Positions 23,301 through 34,823 of a stretch of 64,000 nucleotides of DNA are shown piece by piece. The position numbers and the translations under genes are program-made. Each line of letters opens with the position of its first letter. Position 1 is the first letter of the stretch. The DNA comes from Annona cherimola. Its lineage: Eukaryota > Streptophyta > Magnoliopsida > Magnoliales > Annonaceae. The stretch lies in the NCBI GenBank assembly GCA_030490835.1, contig CM059975.1, positions 57,589,174 through 57,653,173 on the forward strand, given 5' to 3'. The notes under the pieces are model-generated. The model saw nothing but the letters and a program-made list of their open reading frames with translations. It was not told the origin of the DNA and ran no database searches.

Positions 23301-26300
23301 ACCCATTTTTCATTTATCAAAAATTATCGAAATCTACTCATTTAAGAGCAACCTTGTTGTCCACTATTTGCAACATGCATGAAGCTTCCTTTTTAACAAT
23401 TTTTTCCATGAAATTACACATATTTAATTGCCCCATTAGTTACTCTAGGGTCTTAGCTACTTAGATATGCATTTTAGGATTTTTAAAAATCCAAATTCCA
23501 TGCCATATTTTCCCTTGGACGTCCCTTGGTGGGCCACATAATCTATGCCTCCATTTAGCTACATATTAGGTATTAAAACCAAGCATTTAAGCCTTGAATT
23601 TTTTCACGAATTTGAACCTTAAACAAATTCATAAAATCCAGCTCCATTCACCTCCATTTGACACCTTGCATAGCATTAAATCAAGTCATTTAATTCACTT
23701 GTTTTAACATAAATGCTATGGTAGTCTAGGGTGCACAAAGTCAATGCTAGGTACCTTTTTCCTATTAAGAACTTTCCCATAGTAATTAAATTAATCTAAT
23801 CCATCCATACCATAGATTTCATAATTTTATTCAATCATTTCAAATTTAATCTCAAACCGACGTTTATACGTCAAGTTATGAACCTTTGAAAATAACCTTA
23901 GAGCGTGAGATTAATATTAAATAATTATCACCTTAATCTCATCACATTTACCGTAATCCAATCCTGATATAAGGTTGAGCCCAAAATCGTGAGCTTACCT
24001 TTCAAATTTCATCTCAGTTCATCTTATAGGCGTCGAGTTATGAATTTTCTACGATTTTCAACATAATTCCATAATTTTCCTTTTAATCTCCATTAATTAA
24101 ATCATGAAAATTAAAATAAATATTCATGCCACATTAGCATATTCTAATCGTCATTAAACCCCTTTAGTCATCTTGACTCACATTGAGCTTTGGTGATTAA
24201 TCTTAATCACCATTCTTAATCATAACCCTAATTGCAAAATATCATTAAATCATAAATTATCCATAATTCATTTAAATGACACATGTGTCATATTTATAGA
24301 CCTACTTAGGTATGGGTATCACAGTAAACATTTTCATTCTAAAATTTATTATTTCATAAATAATGTACATGCAAATGCACATTTCACATTTATGCCTTAA
24401 ACCTTCATTAGATGGTACACTAGCTAGGCGACCACCAATTCGTCTACCCCCTCTTTTAGGGAGGGTGCCACCGGCTTGGTCATATTAGAGGGGTGTTTTG
24501 GTCTGCTTACACTTCTAGAATAGACCTGTACCTTTGTGCACCATGCATTATACACATGCTAGCATAACTTCAAGAAATAATCGCATTCATCATTTTGCTC
24601 TTTTTTCAATTTAAGAAAATAGCATAATCATTTATAAAAAAAATTAATAAATACATTTTTCAAACCACATTATGAGGATGACCATCCTTAAATAATATTG
24701 AGAAATGCCAACAAGAAATGAATTGCAAGTCATTCAATCATTTTGAAAATAAATCATTTCAAGGAGTTACTTGCTTACCTTCAAATGTCAACTTATCTCC
24801 TCAATCTTTTCTTTCCCTTTTCCTAAACAAGTGAAAAGGACTAGTTCACATATTTGCATTATAAATTTTAATTTAGGCTATATATTTCATTCAACACCCC
24901 ATGTCGAGCGTATTGAATTTCACAGTCATATAAGGTACCTATTTATAATCTGTAGTAGGATAGATTCAAAGAGAATTTCTGAAACTAATGTCCATATCTC
25001 CTAACAATCTTTTAATACATGTATATATTCTCTACATGTACTAAATTTGTCAGGATATTAATGGTAATCCTTAAAATTTCTAACAGCATGCAATTCATAC
25101 TTATTCTAGGTAGAATTTTATAGACGGTAAATTTCTTAATTATTTAGATATTACAACCATCTTGATAATATAATTACACATCCTAAAATTCTGAAACTCT
25201 AATAATATGAAGGTTGGTATAGATGTTTCAAGGGGCTGTGCAAAAAATGTAGAAATTTTTTTCTCAAAGTCAGTCCCACTTAACGTCAATTGAGTATAGA
25301 AAAGGAAAATAAAAAAATTGAACCAGTTGGATATTCTAGCCTGTTGTTCGTGATTCTCCTTAGCTGTTCTCCCTATTTGTCTCTTTTTTTTAGCAGTAAT
25401 TCAAACCAACAAAATTACAAGATGTGGTTTGAACATTATTGGGCCATGCCTGATATTCGTTTAAACATTAATGATAGCCATACCTAATATATTATTAGTT
25501 GGAAAATTTTAGATTTGAAGGTTAATAAATAAGAAAAAAATCGAACGTGCAGATGATGACTATCATTTCAACATCAATCAAGCAAATAAAAAGATTTAAA
25601 AACCAGTCTTAAGTGCAGTCGTGCATCAAATGATCTTCCAATAATTTTTAGGTGGACGGAAAGCTTGAAACGTGTGGAAGATGAAAGAAAAAAACAAACC
25701 AAACCTTTTCAGATGTCTGGACGTCTTCTTTGCTCGACTTTTCCTTTGTTATTTCTTTTTTTTTTATTTTCTTCTCTACTTAAATTTTCTCCTCGAGCTG
25801 CCCTGGCTAATTCCTTTTTACTGATGCTTGTCATCAGCCTTTTATACTAAGCTTGGTCGGTCCTTTGGCATGCATTAGTATAAGGTTGCCAGGTATCCCT
25901 TTCATGCACCATCCAGCCCCATTTTGCTGCTAGCGTATTTTTATTTCATTTTTTTTAAAAAACTAGCCACGTTATTAGTAAGTGGTAGAAATCTGCTTCA
26001 TGGCTAAGTCGGTGCTTATTAAGACTGACATTTTCTTTTCAGAGAAAAAAATCGTACTTAGCATATAAAGTATTAGTGAATAAAATTCTGTTCCAAAATT
26101 TTTCTAAAGAGGTTATTTATAATCTACTCCGTCTATATTTTAAAGCATATCCAATTAATCGTTTATGACAAGTTTAATATCAAAATGATTAAAAATGATT
26201 AAGATATAAGCATTTGAAATTAACCAGTACAATCCATTCAATTTTCAATTTTGATTCCCATATTTAATCACGTTTTATATAATCTAATCCATTCACCAAG

Positions 26301-27348
26301 TAGGGTATATTAATTTAGGCTTACCCATGAAATCTCCTATGAAATAGAGTTGTCTATATGTACTTATTTAAATTAATGAAATGCAAAATATAGGGAGAAA
26401 ATATTACATATGCATGTTCCAAGGGATAGGGACATACCATGCATTAATGGAGTTCATGCACGTTTTTCAATGCAAAATTTGAAATTATATAAATATATTA
26501 TTTAATCATTTTTTATAATCCAATCTATCCATATTATAAAGAATATTAAATTTAACCATCCACCTCAATTTTCATATCAAAATAATTTGTATGGTTCAAG
26601 TTATTGGCATTTAAAATTAATTCATGAAATCTCATGTAATTCTGGTTGTTTAAAAATTTTTAAAACATAATTTTCATGATCTAGTCCATTCATTACGTAG
26701 GGTACGTTAAAATAGGCTTGTCCATAAAATTTCATTTCAAACGGTCTTAAATATACCAAGATATTAATTTAATGAATAATTAATTAAAAATAAAAATTTA
26801 TGATTGGGGTTTCTGTACGTGGAAGCTTGCATGGGTTTAACTTCTGGACGCGTTTTCTTATGCACTTAAGTTAAGCATTTTAAACAATTATTTTTCATAA
26901 TCTAATCCATCTAGATTAAAAAGCACATAATTTACTACTTTCTATTAAATTCTCTTGTCGATCCGAGTTATACATTTTAAGATATAATGAAAGTAGCGTA
27001 GATGAATATAAGCCCTTAATTAGGACCCCTAATTGGCCCAAATTTTCCTTTTTACTTTTATTTTTTGATAAAGTCTGTGAATTTAAACTGTTTTAATTAG
27101 TATAATTCAGAATTTTGAAATTCTTTCCTAAAAAATTTATAGAAATTCATTTTCATGTCCAATCTTTATGAAATCATTATTTATCCCTTTTTCTAAATTT
27201 GTAATTTAATCTCACTGTTCTAAAATTGCAATTTAGTCTTTTTGCAAACATACACATTTTTCTATAACTTTACAGCAATAATATACACACCATACAAGCT
27301 TTCGGTATATCTCACATTCACTAAGTTTCACATAACATGGGTTTCACA

Positions 27349-27835
27349 ATTCTCCTCACCTTACAAAAGTTTTCATTTCGAAACCTATTTCATTTCAAAT
27401 AATTGAGGGTATTTAAAACCTATTTCATCTCAATTATATTTCAAATAATTGAGGATATTTGAAACCTATTTCATTTCAAATAATTAAGGGTATTTTCTTT
27501 CTACTCCTTCACGAAGTTCCCAGGTTGCTTTATTTTCAGAGTATTAGTTCCATTGAACTTTGACATACTCAATCTCTCGATTTCAAAGCTTCTGTACCTT
27601 ATAGTCCAAGATTTTGATAGGTCTTTCTTCATAATTTAAATGATCTTGAATTGGCAAAGCCTCTGCTATGAGGATATGAGTCAGGTCCAATACATACTTT
27701 CTAAGTATCGATATATGAAATACATTATGAACCACTGCTAAGGCTGGAGGTAATGCTACCTTGTAGGCTAAATTGCTAATTTTTTCTAATACTTCAAATG
27801 GCCCAATATAACTTTGATTGTTTTGATGAAACTTG
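27349..27835 (-). pseudogene. Gypsy pol 3' end: integrase C terminus and chromodomain
   Basis: Minus-strand translation reads YIGPFEVLEKISNLAYKV, LPPALAVVHNVFHISILRKY and VLDLTHILIAEALPIQDH, then ERPIKILDYKVQKL and EYVKVQW, ending with ATWELREGVE. This is the integrase GPF/Y module followed by a chromodomain, as in plant chromovirus gypsy elements. In that family the chromodomain helps choose integration sites. Two in-frame stops lie in the chromodomain (after QKL, from an apparent CGA-to-TGA change, and after QWN). The upstream part of pol is missing because the Copia element begins at 27836 and other sequence follows it. A purine-rich tract lies between the coding end and the LTR start at 27348. 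Confidence 0.8.
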
Positions 27836-28822
27836 TGTTGGAAACATGTGGAAAATAAGCCAAGTCTATGTTTTGATGATTAACAAATCAATTTGAGTAA
27901 TTTTTGGTTACTAACATGTCTGTGAAAATGACTTAAGGTTATAAATTTGAAGATTATAAAACATGGCAAGTCAAGTCGATTTCTAAGTCGACTCAGGCTT
28001 CGACTTAGGCGAAGTCGATCCCCAAGTCGACTCAAGAAGCGACTTCAAGACGTCATTCCCTTCCAGAGTCGAAATCGAGAATGAGAACTGCCGAAGTCGC
28101 ATCCCAAGTCGACTCCGCTTGCGACTTGAGGTGAAGTCGCAGACCAAGTCGACTCCAGTCGCGACTTGGAGGCGTCATTTCTGTCCAGAGTTTAAATCGA
28201 GAACAAGGGCTGCCGAAGTCGCATCCCAAGTCGACTCCGCATGCGACTTGGGTGAAGTCGCAGATCAAGTCGACTCCAACTTCGACTTCAATACGGAAAC
28301 ATGCATATCAAGATAACTCAATGATAGATTCAAGAGATTCAAAAGAAAATGAAGATCAAATGAGGATCAAGTGAAGACCAAAGCAAAGCTGCATATTTCT
28401 CATAAAGAATCTAGATTATGCATTTGGACCTCTCTTATGCATTCTAATACTCAAAGACACAAGACTCAAGACATGGAGTAAAATGTGCTTTAAGATAGAA
28501 GAATTAAAGAATCTTAAGTATAATCAAAGGAAGAACAACCAAACATAAAGAGATTTAAGCAAGCAAGGCATTCCAAGGATTTCAAGTTCATCAAGCAAGC
28601 TGCCGAGGTGAAGTCGCACCCGTAGTCGACTCCACCTGCGACTTGGGTCAAGTCGAGGACCAAGTCGACCCAGACTGGAACTTGAAGTTGTTGCGAACAG
28701 GCGAAGTCGCACCCGAAGTCGACTCCACCTGCGACTTGGGTCGCAACGGTCGGAAAATTTTCGAACGTTGGCGCATTAAATGCGCGCCACCTACTTCCAA
28801 ACGTTCGGATTCCCTCCACAAT

Positions 28823-28830
28823 TATAAAAG
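28823..28830 (+). promoter_or_regulatory. LTR TATA box
   Basis: TATAAAAG, preceded by CCTCCACAAT and followed by GCACTC. The same word occurs at the equivalent place in the 3' LTR (35826-35833). Confidence 0.6.
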
Positions 28831-29155
28831 GCACTCAATATGAACTAGGAGGGTAGCTGAGAATCATTGAATGTGCATAGCTCCTATCTTCAAGAGCATT
28901 AAGTGATCAAGCCATCATAAAGAAGAAGAACTCCGAGTTCAAACTGGCAAGAGCTTCTTATTGAATCATCAACACTGTTGTACAAGTTCTTCTCTGCGTC
29001 AAAACTGCCTCTACACAACAGTAACGTGTAGAAACTTTCTTTTATTCTTATTGTTGTATTGAACTTGTTTTAGCTTGGGTAGCTAAGAATAAGTATAAGC
29101 AAAGTAGTGTGTGATTGGAGTGGAACTCGTCACCTACTTGTGTTGTGTATTGTTT

Positions 29156-29302
29156 ATGCCCCCTAGAGCTAGAATCTAGAAGAGAGCGGAGGCTCTGGTT
29201 GTATATGCCCCCTAGAGCTAGAATCTAGAAGAGAGCGGAGGCTCTGGTTGTATATGCCCCCTAGAGCTAGAATCTAGAAGAGAGTGGAGACTCTAGTTGT
29301 AT
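29156..29302 (+). repeat. 49-bp tandem repeat, three copies, in the 5' LTR
   Basis: The unit is bounded by ATGCCCCCTAGAGCTAG and CTCTGGTTGTAT. Copies one and two are identical; the third has GAGTGGAGACTCTAG in place of GAGCGGAGGCTCTGG. The 3' LTR (near 36158-36255) and the minus-strand element (near 59370-59480, inverted) each have two. Confidence 0.9.
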
Positions 29303-29561
29303 TCGCGGAATACATAGTGGAACCCAAGTCACACGGGGTGTGAGCTTGGAAGAGTGGAGTAGGGAGGTTGCCCGAACCACTATAAAATCTTGTGTGTTCA
29401 TTTTTATTTCTGCTCTCTACACTATATTGCTTTCCACTTTGTTTCTTCATAAAGGGGACTAGATTAATCTGGGGTAAAGTTTCTGTTTAAGTTAAAAAAT
29501 TTTAAATACCCAATTCACCCCTCCCCTCTTGGGTAATTGCCATTAACTCGGGACCAACAAG

Positions 29562-29575
29562 TGGTATCAGAGCAG
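29562..29575 (+). other. Primer-binding site for initiator tRNA-Met
   Basis: TGGTATCAGAGCAG lies 2 bp after the 5' LTR. TGGTATCAGAGC is complementary to the 3' end of plant initiator tRNA-Met, the usual Copia primer. Confidence 0.9.
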
Positions 29576-29607
29576 GTCTTTGAGTTATACCAAAGAGATC
29601 TTTTGAT

Positions 29608-31418
29608 ATGGCATTCCAATCGACTTCCGTTCCCGCATTTGCCGAAGGCCGAACTTTTACTAGGCCACCATTGTTTGATGGGAACAATTTCGGCTATTGG
29701 AAGCTTCGTATGAAGCAACTCATCATGGCTACAGATATGGATTCTTGGGTTGCAATCCAAGACGGTGTAACCTTTCCTATTGATGAAAGAGCTTCCAAAT
29801 GGACCGATGAGGAAGTGAAAACTGTTAAGAGCAACGCCAAGGCTATGAATTCTTTATTTTGTGCTCTTACCGCTTCCGAATATGATAGAGTATCCTCTTG
29901 TTTAACTGCAAAAGAGATATGAGATACACTAACATCTATTTATGAAGGAACTTCTCAAGTCCAAGGGACAAGGAGAAATATTTTGATTAGAGAATTGAAA
30001 AACTTTAGAATGTTAGAAACAGAAAATATTTCTGAAATGTTTGCTAGATTCTCTAAAATAACTAATGCTTTGAAAGGTCTTGGAAAAGCTATCTCTGAAT
30101 CTGAACAGGTCATGAAGATCCTAAGAGCTCTACCGGAATCTTGGACTCCAAAGATTACTGCAATAGAAGAAGCCAAGGGCCTAAACACATTGAAGCTAGA
30201 AGATCTTATTAGCTCATTAATGTCACATGAGCTAATCAAGAAAAGAAATGAAGATCATCACAAAGAAAAGAAAGCAATTGCACTAAGAGTCATTCATAGT
30301 TCGGATGAGTCCACCTCCTCATCTCACAACGATGATGAAGACATTGCTCTACTCACTCGCAAATTTCGAAAGTTTGTGAGAAAAGAAAAGAACTTCAAAG
30401 ACTTCAAAGAAAGACCACGAAGAGAGAAGAAGAAGGAGGTCACAAAATGCTATAGATGCGGCGGTATGGGACATATGCAAGTTCAATGTCCTACACCCGA
30501 AGAGAAATCAAAGGATCAACAAGAAAGGAGGGAAAGACATGAAAGAAAAAAATTCCAAAGGCCAAAGGGAAGAGGAATGTACGTAAACGAAAAAACTTCA
30601 TCAACAAGTAGCTCCTCAACCGATGACTTTGATGCAGCAAATTGTGCAAGAATATGCTGCATGACACGGATTGAGCTAGAAGAAGATTTGTTATGTTTAA
30701 ACACAACGGAGGTTTTGGAAGAGCAAACCACCTCAACCAAGTACACAAGTAATGAAGAGGTAACTTCCAAATTTTGCTATTCTCAATCTACTCACTCTTC
30801 TATTCAAGAATGTCTCAAATGTGCTGAATTAGAAGAATTACAACATGCATATGATTCATTATATGAGAAAATCAAAAAGCTAGGAAATAAGTTATCATTA
30901 AAGAGACAACAATGCAATTCCATTATTATTGTAAATGGAAAACTAGCTGAAAGTACATCAAAATTGAAAGATGAAAATGAATTGCTTTTGAAAGAAGTAG
31001 AGAAATTGAAAAAGGAGAATGAATCCTTAAATGAATCATTAGCTAAATTCTCTAATCCAGGAGAAAATGTAAAAATGTTTCTGAACATGACCTCACAAAC
31101 AAATAAAAGAGGTCTTGGATACTCCACATTGCACCTATCTACAAGCCCAAAGGGAAACATACTACGTGGACTAGAAGGCCAATTGTTGAATCAATACATA
31201 CTTGGAGGCCTACTCCTAGATTATCAATGGCTTGCAATTTTTGCAATAAAATGGGTCATAAAGTCCATAAATGTAAGTTTAAGAAACTATATGACCATGG
31301 TGCAAAATTAGTTTGGGTTCCAAGAAACACAAGATTTGGACTTTCAAAGATAGAACAACAAAGATTAAATCAGTTTACTAATCCAAATGGACCCATAAAA
31401 TGGGTACCAAAGAGATAA
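29608..31418 (+). pseudogene. gag: Copia gag (nucleocapsid precursor), broken
   Basis: Begins MAFQSTSVPAFAEGRTF and contains the Copia gag pattern FDGNNFGYWKLRMKQLIMAT, which builds the virus-like particle. A zinc knuckle CYRCGGMGHMQVQC (CX2CX4HX4C) lies at about 30449-30490 for RNA binding. A Lys/Glu-rich coiled-coil-like stretch spans 30830-31060, and a second Cys/His cluster (CNFCNKMGHKVHKC) lies near 31233. A TGA at 29920-29922 replaces what is normally Trp. The text from about 31160 to 31410 reads in a different frame from both sides, so two compensating indels are present. In Copia elements gag and pol form one frame; here they were joined before these lesions. Confidence 0.85.
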
Positions 31419-31429
31419 GATTTATTTGT

Positions 31430-34400
31430 TCATTTTTCAGATATGTTTCAAGGCAAAGGCAAGCAACGTTTGGTTCATGGATAGTGGTTGCTCAAGGCAT
31501 ATGACCGGTGAAAGAAGTTTATTTCATAAACTCAAGCCTTGCAACGATGGAACTGTTGCTTTTGGAAATAATGAGAAAGGTAAGATCAAAGGTAAATGAA
31601 ACATTTATAGTATTTCAAATGCATGTATGGAAGATGTATTATTTGTTGAAGGACTCAAGCACAATTTAATGAGTATTAGCCAATTATGTGACAAAGGATA
31701 CAAGGTTGTGTTTGAATCATCTATATATAGTGTATTTGATGGAGAACATATCATGTTTAGCGGAAAAAGACATGGAAATGTATATTTGGTTTCACTGGAT
31801 GAACTAGATGGTCAATGTCTAATGGTCATTGACAATAATCCATGGGTTTGGCATAAGAGGCTTGGGCATATAAACATGACAAATATAAAGACCCTATGGA
31901 AGAAGAGTTCGGTAGAAGGATTTCCTAAATTGAAATATGACAAAGATAAAATTTGCAAGGCATGTCAATTGTCAAAACAACCTAAAATGCCTTTCTCTAC
32001 CAAAAAGGAGATTTCCATCACTAGGCCACTTGAATTGCTACACATGGATCTATATGGGTCATCCGACATTTTAACCATTGGTGGAAAGAAATATGTGTTT
32101 GTAATAGTTGATGATTTTTCAAGATTCACATGGGTAATTCTCTTAGCTAGCAAAGATGAAGCCTTCTCTATGTTTGTAACTTTTGTAAACTTGGTGCAAA
32201 ATGAAAAATAATGTACTATTATGACCATTAGAAGTGATCATGGTGGTGAGTTTGAAAATAAACGATTCATAGAATTGTGTAATGAAAAAGGAATTCATCA
32301 CACATTTTCTGCACTAAGAACACCACAACAAAATGGAGTGGTTGAAAGGAAAAATAGAACTATACAAGAGATGGCTAGAACAATGCTAAATGAGAGTAAA
32401 TTATCCAAGAAATTTTGGGGTGAAGCTGTAAGTACAGCTTGTCATGTGTTGAACCGAGTTACCATTAGAGCAATCTTGAAAAAGACCCCATATGAGCTAT
32501 GGAAAGGTAGAAAACCAAATATTTCATATTTTCATGCCTTTGGTTGCACATGTTATGTTTTGAACAATGGAAAAACCAACTTGGGAAGATTGGATGCTAA
32601 AAGTGATGAGACAATATTCCTTGGTTACTCATCAAATAACAAAGCATATAGAGTCTTCAATAAAAGAAACCAAGTTGTAGAAGAGTCAATACATGTTGTT
32701 TTTGATGAATCTAACCCATGCTCCAAAAGAAAAGATGATTTAAGTGATGCAGATGATGTCATAAGCAATCTTGAAAAACTGCATTTGGAGAAGCAAGAAG
32801 AATCCATGGAGGAAAGAGTAAGTGAAGGTAATAATTCTTATAAACCTCCAACTGATTTAAAGTTCAAAAATGACCATCCAATTGAGCAAGTTATAGTGAA
32901 TGTTTATGAAGGTGTAAAGACTAGAAGGTCAAAACAAAATATTTGTGGACAATACGCCTTTGTATCCAAAATTGAACCAACCACTATTGATCAAGCTCTG
33001 GATGATGAAAATTGGATCACAGCAATGCAAGAAGAGCTAAATCAATTTGAAAGAAACCAAGTTTGGCATCTTGTTCCAAGACCAAAAGATTGTACTGTCA
33101 TTGGCACAAAGTGGGTCTTTAGGAACAAATTAGATGAAAGTGGACTTGTAGTGAGAAACAAAGCTAGACTTGTGGCAAAGGGATACTCACAAGAAGAAGG
33201 AATAGATTTTGAGGAATCCTATGCCCCGGTTGCTAGATTAGAAGCCATTCGCATCTTACTAGCTTTTGCATCTCACATGAACTTTAAATTGTTTCAAATG
33301 GATGTTAAAAGTGCATTTTTGAATGGATATATAAATGAAGAGGTGTATGTTGAACAATCACCTGAATTTGAGGAGAAAGATCAATCTAAATTTATATACA
33401 AATTAACCAAAGCATTATATGGATTAAAATAAGCTCCAAGAGCTTGGTATGAGAGATTAAGCAAATTTTTGATTGATCATGACTTTCAAAAGGGAAAGGT
33501 AGACACCACTTTGTTTATCAAATATAAAGAAAAAGATATCTTAATTATTCAAATTTATGTTGATGATATTATTTTTTGTGTTACTAATGAGATTTTTTGT
33601 CAAGAATTTTCTGAGCTTATGCAGAAAGAATTTGAGATGAGTATGATGGGGGAGCTGAGTTTCTTCCTTGGACTACAAATCAAGCAACTAAATGAAGGAA
33701 TTTTCATCAACCAGTCCAAGTATATCAAAGAAATGTTGAAGAAGTTTGGCATGGAAAACAGCAAAGGGGCAAACACGCCTATGAGCTCAACAATTAAAAT
33801 TGACAAAGACGAGAAAGGAAAAATAATTGATTTAAAATTATATAGAAGCATGATAGGTTCTTTATTATATTTAACTGCTTCTAGACCTGATATATTGTTT
33901 AGTGTGTGTATGTGCTCTAGATTTCAATCATGTCCAAAAGAATCACACTTGGTAGCTGTAAAAAGAATTTTTAGATATTTAGTAGACACTACCAACATAG
34001 GACTTTGGTATCCAAATGGCTCTAATTTTGATCTAATCGGCTACTCGGATGCGAATTTTGCCGGTTACAAAGTAGATAGAAAAAACACTAGTGGAACATG
34101 TCAGTTTCCTGGGAACATGTTGGTTTCATGATTTTCAAGAAAACAAACTAGTATTGCTCTATCTACGGCGGAAGCCGAATACATTGCTGCCGGGAGCTGT
34201 TGTGCCCAATTACTTTGGATGAAACAACAACTTAGGGATTATGGCATGAATTTTAAAGATATACCTATTAAATGTGATAATACTAGTGCAATATGTTTAA
34301 CTAAAAATCCAGTATTGCATTCTAGAACCAAACATATAGACCTTAGACATCATTTTATTAGAGAACATGTAGAAAATCATGACATATGTTTGGAATATGT

Positions 34401-34500
34401 AAGAATAGAAGATCAAATTGCAGATATATTCACTAAACCTCTAGCAAAAGAACCATTTTATAAAATTAGAAATGATATGGGAATGCTTGAATTGACTTAG
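31430..34500 (+). pseudogene. pol: Copia pol: protease, integrase, RT, RNase H, broken
   Basis: Aspartic protease motif WFMDSGCSRHMTG at 31471. Integrase zinc domain WHKRLGHIN to CKACQ (about 31848-31970). Integrase core Asp in LLHMDLYG, Asp in RSDHGGEF and Glu in QNGVVERKN form the DDE triad. RT begins [11 protein letters not shown] near 33115 and has YVDD at 33556-33567. RNase H shows YSDANFAGY, STAEAEYIA and KCDNTSAICL. It ends at TAG 34498-34500. Stops interrupt it at 31597 (TGA), 32209 (TAA), 33430 (TAA, from GLKQ) and 34129 (TGA, from Trp). The frame is otherwise constant, so the decay is mostly nonsense transitions. Confidence 0.9.
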
Positions 34501-34510
34501 CAAAGCACAA

Positions 34511-34823
34511 ACTGAGGGGGAGCACAGATTTAGGGGGAGCAACCCCACCATTCTCAAAAAGTTTTACCCACTCTATCTCAATTTTTTGATACATTGACAA
34601 AAAGGGGGAGAAGAGATCGGGATTTGAGTCTAAGTGGTTTTGAGAAGAGATCGGGATTTGAGTCTAAGTTTTTATGATTGGTTTTAAGTTTTTTTTGTTT
34701 GAATGTTTTTTGATTGTTTGCATAAGTATGATAAAAACTTCAAAATGTAAAATTAGCATGTTTTTAAGACATTGAAAGGTATACACTCAAATCAGTTTTG
34801 TCAATCATCAAAAAGGGGGAGAT
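34511..34823 (+). other. Multiple polypurine tracts before the 3' LTR
   Basis: GAGGGGGAGCA (about 34513), TTAGGGGGAGCAA (34532), CAAAAAGGGGGAGAAGAG (34598) and AAAAAGGGGGAGAT immediately before the LTR at 34810-34823. The last primes plus-strand DNA. Repeated polypurine tracts are a known Sirevirus trait. Confidence 0.8.

Larger units (their letters stand above)
16823..24323 (-). mobile_element. Gypsy solo LTR nested in the outer LTR, itself holding an RTE LINE
   Basis: It begins TGTGGTGCCCC at 16823 and ends GGGTATCACA at 24323. Both sides carry the identical 5-mer GTAAA (16818-16822 and 24324-24328), a perfect target duplication. No internal gypsy coding is present, so this is a solo LTR left by recombination. 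Removing the LINE (17022-20387) and its duplicated site leaves about 4.1 kb. A minus-strand TATA-like box (near 23235-23242), followed in the transcribed direction by purine-rich sequence, supports leftward orientation. Confidence 0.85.
16443..27348 (-). mobile_element. Gypsy 3' LTR (chromovirus, Tekay/Del-like), interrupted
   Basis: On the minus strand the LTR starts TGTGAAACCC (27348 leftward) and ends GGGTGCCACA at 16443. It directly follows a coding tail with a chromodomain, so it is the 3' LTR of a minus-strand gypsy element. Without the nested 7.5-kb insertion it is about 3.4 kb, the long-LTR size typical of Tekay/Del chromoviruses. A minus-strand TATA box (TATAAAAG, 25846-25839) marks the promoter. 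The sequence before the left end is GACTT (16438-16442). The 5' LTR is absent from the window. Confidence 0.75.
27836..29559 (+). repeat. 5' LTR of the Sirevirus-like Copia element
   Basis: Starts TGTTGGAAAC and ends GGACCAACA. The upstream half carries nine GTCGAC palindromes in two clusters (about 27974-28280 and 28620-28730), alternating with GCGACTT words. TATAAAAG at 28823-28830 is the likely promoter. The downstream half contains three tandem copies of a 49-bp unit beginning ATGCCCCCTAGAGCTAG (29156-29302). The 3' LTR has only two. Confidence 0.9.

Noticed and set aside
16823..24323. Complete gypsy element inside the outer LTR
   Set aside because: The terminal duplication GTAAA brackets it, but no gag-pol text occurs between the ends; the only coding is the LINE. 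It is a solo LTR.
27349..27500. Repeated ATTTCAAATAATTGAGG text as a CRISPR-like or satellite array
   Set aside because: Only three imperfect copies between the gypsy chromodomain and LTR; a local duplication in the 3' untranslated region.
28053..28843. Open frames on both strands in the Copia LTR
   Set aside because: Created by the GTCGAC/GCGACTT repeat array; no start context or conserved domain.
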